Below, piece after piece: positions 11,933-14,571 of a stretch of DNA of 14,571 nucleotides (position 1 is its first letter; each line of letters opens with the position of its first letter). The DNA is from Bacillota bacterium (lineage in GTDB: Bacteria; Bacillota_A; Clostridia; Lachnospirales; Bianqueaceae). The notes under the pieces are model-generated. The model was not told the origin of the DNA. It saw only the letters and a list, made by a program, of their open reading frames with translations, and ran no database searches. Made by a program: the position numbers and the translations under genes. The stretch lies in assembly GCA_017420625.1 (NCBI GenBank), contig JAFOIR010000158.1, positions 1-14,571 on the forward strand, given 5' to 3'.

Positions 11933-13924
11933 ATGAGTTATCGTTCGAGAACAGAGAATCTTCGAACAAAAAAGAAAAAATCGTTCTGGAATGCGGATAA
12001 TGCTCCATTCCCGTCTGAGCGTCAGAGAATGTTTCGTTCGATGGCACTTTTGGTTGTGGCGCTGGTCCTGCTCGTACTGGTTTTTATTCGTGTTATCTAT
12101 ATTAAAGTTGTTCATGGAGAAGAGTATCAATATCGGGCAGAACAGCAGCAGCTCAGTTCCACTGATGTCGTCATTCCTTCCTTGCGCGGTTCCATTTACG
12201 ATCGTGACGGCAATGTGCTGGCTGAAAGCGTACGAGTCTACAATGTTATCCTTGATCCGCAGGCTCTGATTGATGCGGGCGAGTCCAAACAGATCAATAC
12301 CATCGAAATTCTGATGGCTGTATTGAAGCTGAACGATGAGAACGTCATCAGGCAGTATCTTTCCAAAGAATATTATGAGTACCGATATCTGAAACTGGAA
12401 CAGGGTATCGGCATTTCTGCTGCTCAGATGGAATCCATTCAGACAGAGATCGATGCGGGACGCGTGATCGGTGTATGGTTTGAGGAAGATGAGCATCGGA
12501 CTTATCTGAACAATCAACAGGCAGCCCATATTCTCGGATTCAACGGCGTTTATGGCGTTGAACAGTATTATGATGAGTATCTGCAGGGCATGAATGGCCG
12601 TAAGATGGTCATCGCCGGTGCAGGAAACAGTTTTACGGATGAGTATGTTGCTGCCAGAGACGGCTATAATCTGACATTGACACTGAATTCCAAAGTTCAG
12701 TATGAAATGGAACAGACCCTGGAATACGGCGTTGGACGACTGAACGCCGAACGAGGCCTTGCAATTTGTATGAACTGCAAGACCGGTGAGATTCTTGGTT
12801 ATGCGATCTGTCCTACCTTTAACTGCAACAATGTAAACGAAATCAAGGGGCTTTCAGAAAAATACATCAAGAATCATCCCGATACGACGGATCCTGAATA
12901 CTATGCCAATATCTGGAACAACTGGGGAATCAGCTTGACTTATGAGCCTGGTTCTACTTTTAAGCCGATCTTCGCTGCGGCAGCCATGAACGAAGATGTT
13001 TATGATGAAGGAACCGTATTTGTTTGTACCGGAAGCATAAAAATATACGATGCGGAAGTCGGTGAGGACAGCGGCCATATCCATGGAACGCAGACCATTC
13101 GTCAGGTACTCGCAAATTCCTGCAACGTTGCGATGTCCACGATCAGCCTGAGTATGAAGACCAACAAATGGCTTCAGTATCAGGATGCTTTTGGACTTGG
13201 TCAGCTGACCGGGATCGATCTGGCCGGTGAATCCGGAGATTCCAGAGACCTGATCTATATCAGCGCTGAAGAAGCTGAAAAGCTTGGAACGACCAACGAG
13301 ATGGGTCCTTTTGAGAAAGCTACCACTTCCTTCGGTCAGGGCTTTAAACTGACTCCTATTCAGATGATCTGTGCATTTGCTTCTGTCATCAATGGAGGCG
13401 AATATGTCAAGCCTTATGTCGTTTCTCAGATCACCGACAGCAATGGTAATATTATTGAAACTCACAGCAAAGAAGCACTTCGCTATACGATATCCGAAGA
13501 AGTTTCCCGTAAGATGGCATCCTATCTTCAGGAAGTTGTTCTTGGCGGTACCGGAATGAATGCGCAGGTCCCGGGATATTCGATCGGCGGTAAGACTGGT
13601 ACGGCTGAGCAGGTCGGTGCCAGCGGAACCTATGAAGATGCTACCTATATCGTATCTTTTATGTCCTATACGCCAGTGGAGGATCCTGAGATCATTCTGC
13701 TTGTCGTGCTGGATCAGACAGATATGGATGTTTCTTCTCAGGCAGCACGTCTGAACGGTCAGATCATGGAGAAGATTCTCCCGGCATTGGGCCGTTACCC
13801 GGATCCTTCGCTCTTCCAGGAATCCATTTCTCCGAACTCGGTGGACGTTGCTTCCAGCGTGGAGGGCTATGACTATACTCAGGCAGCCAAGGATAAGGAA
13901 AAAGAAGACGAAGGCGAGGATTAA
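11933..13924 (+). CDS. ftsI: Class B penicillin-binding protein, division transpeptidase (FtsI/PBP2B type)
   Basis: 663 residues. It cross-links septal peptidoglycan with its outer transpeptidase domain. A basic cytoplasmic tail (1-32) is followed by one membrane helix (about 35-57) and the class B N-terminal module, including RGSIYDRDGNVLAES (about 85-99). The transpeptidase domain has all three motifs: STFK with catalytic S341 and K344, SCN (396-398) and KTG (554-556, in GGKTGTAEQ). The protein ends in a short acidic, lysine-rich tail (DYTQAAKDKEKEDEGED) with no PASTA domain, unlike SpoVD and many Gram-positive PBP2B/PBP2x proteins. GGGAGAAG sits 4 nt before the ATG. It follows ftsL by 68 nt and is followed within 2 nt by murF. 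Assignment to division rather than sporulation rests on synteny and the missing PASTA domain. Confidence 0.93.
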   Translation: MSYRSRTENLRTKKKKSFWNADNAPFPSERQRMFRSMALLVVALVLLVLVFIRVIYIKVVHGEEYQYRAEQQQLSSTDVVIPSLRGSIYDRDGNVLAESVRVYNVILDPQALIDAGESKQINTIEILMAVLKLNDENVIRQYLSKEYYEYRYLKLEQGIGISAAQMESIQTEIDAGRVIGVWFEEDEHRTYLNNQQAAHILGFNGVYGVEQYYDEYLQGMNGRKMVIAGAGNSFTDEYVAARDGYNLTLTLNSKVQYEMEQTLEYGVGRLNAERGLAICMNCKTGEILGYAICPTFNCNNVNEIKGLSEKYIKNHPDTTDPEYYANIWNNWGISLTYEPGSTFKPIFAAAAMNEDVYDEGTVFVCTGSIKIYDAEVGEDSGHIHGTQTIRQVLANSCNVAMSTISLSMKTNKWLQYQDAFGLGQLTGIDLAGESGDSRDLIYISAEEAEKLGTTNEMGPFEKATTSFGQGFKLTPIQMICAFASVINGGEYVKPYVVSQITDSNGNIIETHSKEALRYTISEEVSRKMASYLQEVVLGGTGMNAQVPGYSIGGKTGTAEQVGASGTYEDATYIVSFMSYTPVEDPEIILLVVLDQTDMDVSSQAARLNGQIMEKILPALGRYPDPSLFQESISPNSVDVASSVEGYDYTQAAKDKEKEDEGED

Positions 13925-13926
13925 GC

Positions 13927-14571
13927 GTGAAGGATATCTCAATCAGACAGATACTTAACTGGCTTGGATTGGAAAAGGAAATGACGGATATTCCGGAGGG
14001 ATTTATTCGTCATGTTGTGATTGATTCCCGGCAGGTATCTGAAGATACACTTTTTGTGGCACTTCCCGGAGAGAGGGTGGACGGACATGATTTTATCCCT
14101 CAGGCCTTCGAAAAGGGAGCCAGAATTGTCCTTTCTCAGGATCCGAAGAAAACAAAGTCGATCCTGCCACCATCTGGTGCTTTGCTGGTCCAGGTTGAGA
14201 ACAGCACCAAAGCACTAGGTATTATTGCAAGAGCCTATCGGGATCTTTATCACGGCAGAGTCGCTGCGATCACAGGAAGTGTCGGCAAGACATCGACCAA
14301 AGATCTGACGGCAGCGGTTCTCTCCGGAAAATTCCGGACAATGAAGACGATCGGCAATTACAATAATGAACTCGGACTTCCGCTGACTCTGTTCCGGATG
14401 GACGATTCGCTGTATGATGCAGCTGTCATTGAGATGGGAATGGGCTACCGCGGAGATATCGATTATCTTGCTTATCTGACGCAGCCGGAAGTGGGAATTG
14501 TCACCAATGTCGGAACATCGCATATAGAAAACCTCGGATCTCAGGAAGCGATCCTGCACGCAAAACTGGAA
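13927..14571 (+). CDS. murF: UDP-MurNAc-tripeptide--D-alanyl-D-alanine ligase MurF, 3'-truncated by the window edge
   Basis: 215 codons are visible from a GTG start; about half of the usual 450-residue enzyme lies outside. MurF adds D-Ala-D-Ala to the UDP-MurNAc tripeptide in the cytoplasm, using ATP. The N-terminal domain has the VIDSRQVSEDTLFVALPGERVDGHDFI signature split over residues about 31-57. The P-loop is GSVGKTSTK (117-125). NYNNELGLP (144-152) is the block that separates MurF from MurE and MurC/D, followed by IEMGMGYRGDI and GIVTNVGTSHIENLGS. GAGGA at 13916-13920, 6 nt before the GTG, supports the start, 2 nt after the PBP stop. Its direct position after the PBP means murE is not in the usual intervening place. 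Confidence 0.95.
   Translation, partial: MKDISIRQILNWLGLEKEMTDIPEGFIRHVVIDSRQVSEDTLFVALPGERVDGHDFIPQAFEKGARIVLSQDPKKTKSILPPSGALLVQVENSTKALGIIARAYRDLYHGRVAAITGSVGKTSTKDLTAAVLSGKFRTMKTIGNYNNELGLPLTLFRMDDSLYDAAVIEMGMGYRGDIDYLAYLTQPEVGIVTNVGTSHIENLGSQEAILHAKLE

Noticed and set aside
12854..13942. 362-codon open frame on the - strand opposite the PBP gene
   Set aside because: It is antisense to a PBP gene with all catalytic motifs. The translation has no recognisable domain and is rich in Arg, His and Ile, as expected from reverse reading of a coding frame.

Overview
This window looks like ordinary chromosome from a Gram-positive bacterium of the Bacillota, most likely a member of the Clostridia. 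No ribosomal RNA or marker gene allows a closer placement. The indications are: near-consensus AGGAGG ribosome binding sites with occasional TTG and GTG starts; a YtfI (DUF2953)/YtfJ (GerW) pair like that of endospore formers; the order mraZ-rsmH-ftsL-PBP at the head of a division and cell-wall (dcw) cluster; and a TPR-like membrane protein built from 'LGDYEDA'-type units. All genes read on the + strand. I saw no tRNA, rRNA, CRISPR array, insertion sequence, phage gene or attachment site.

Layout. (1) 1-1761: the 3' part of ispD (isoprenoid precursor synthesis), translationally coupled to a free-standing alanyl-tRNA editing protein of the AlaX/DHHA1 type, closed by a strong terminator. (2) 1805-4372: a promoter with an inverted repeat around its -35 box, then two envelope genes of unknown function: a single-span TPR-like protein and an acidic lipoprotein. 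(3) 4451-4928: a monocistronic cold-shock gene whose mRNA has candidate structures in both the 5' leader and the 3' UTR. (4) 4941-9958: a tight six-gene run (small helical protein with an acidic tail, 101-residue unknown protein, YtfI-like DUF2953 membrane protein, YtfJ/GerW, N-acyl-D-amino-acid deacylase, MnmA tRNA thiouridylase) ending in a strong terminator. Four of its five junctions overlap or lie within 10 nt. (5) 9980-14571: the start of the dcw cluster, with an extended -10 promoter and a 10-bp-spaced MraZ-type operator, then mraZ, rsmH, ftsL, a division PBP (ftsI/pbpB) and the 5' part of murF, which runs off the window.

Most of the window is housekeeping. Points worth a second look are: the YtfI/YtfJ operon with two unrecognised small proteins and a D-aminoacylase; the structured csp leader and 3' UTR; perfect palindromes beside two promoters; a shared extended -10 (TGGTA-type) at three promoters; the MraZ operator; and the absence of murE and of a second, SpoVD-type PBP between the division PBP and murF. 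I did not find a convincing new defence or mobile system. All functional calls are from reading motifs; no database search was run.
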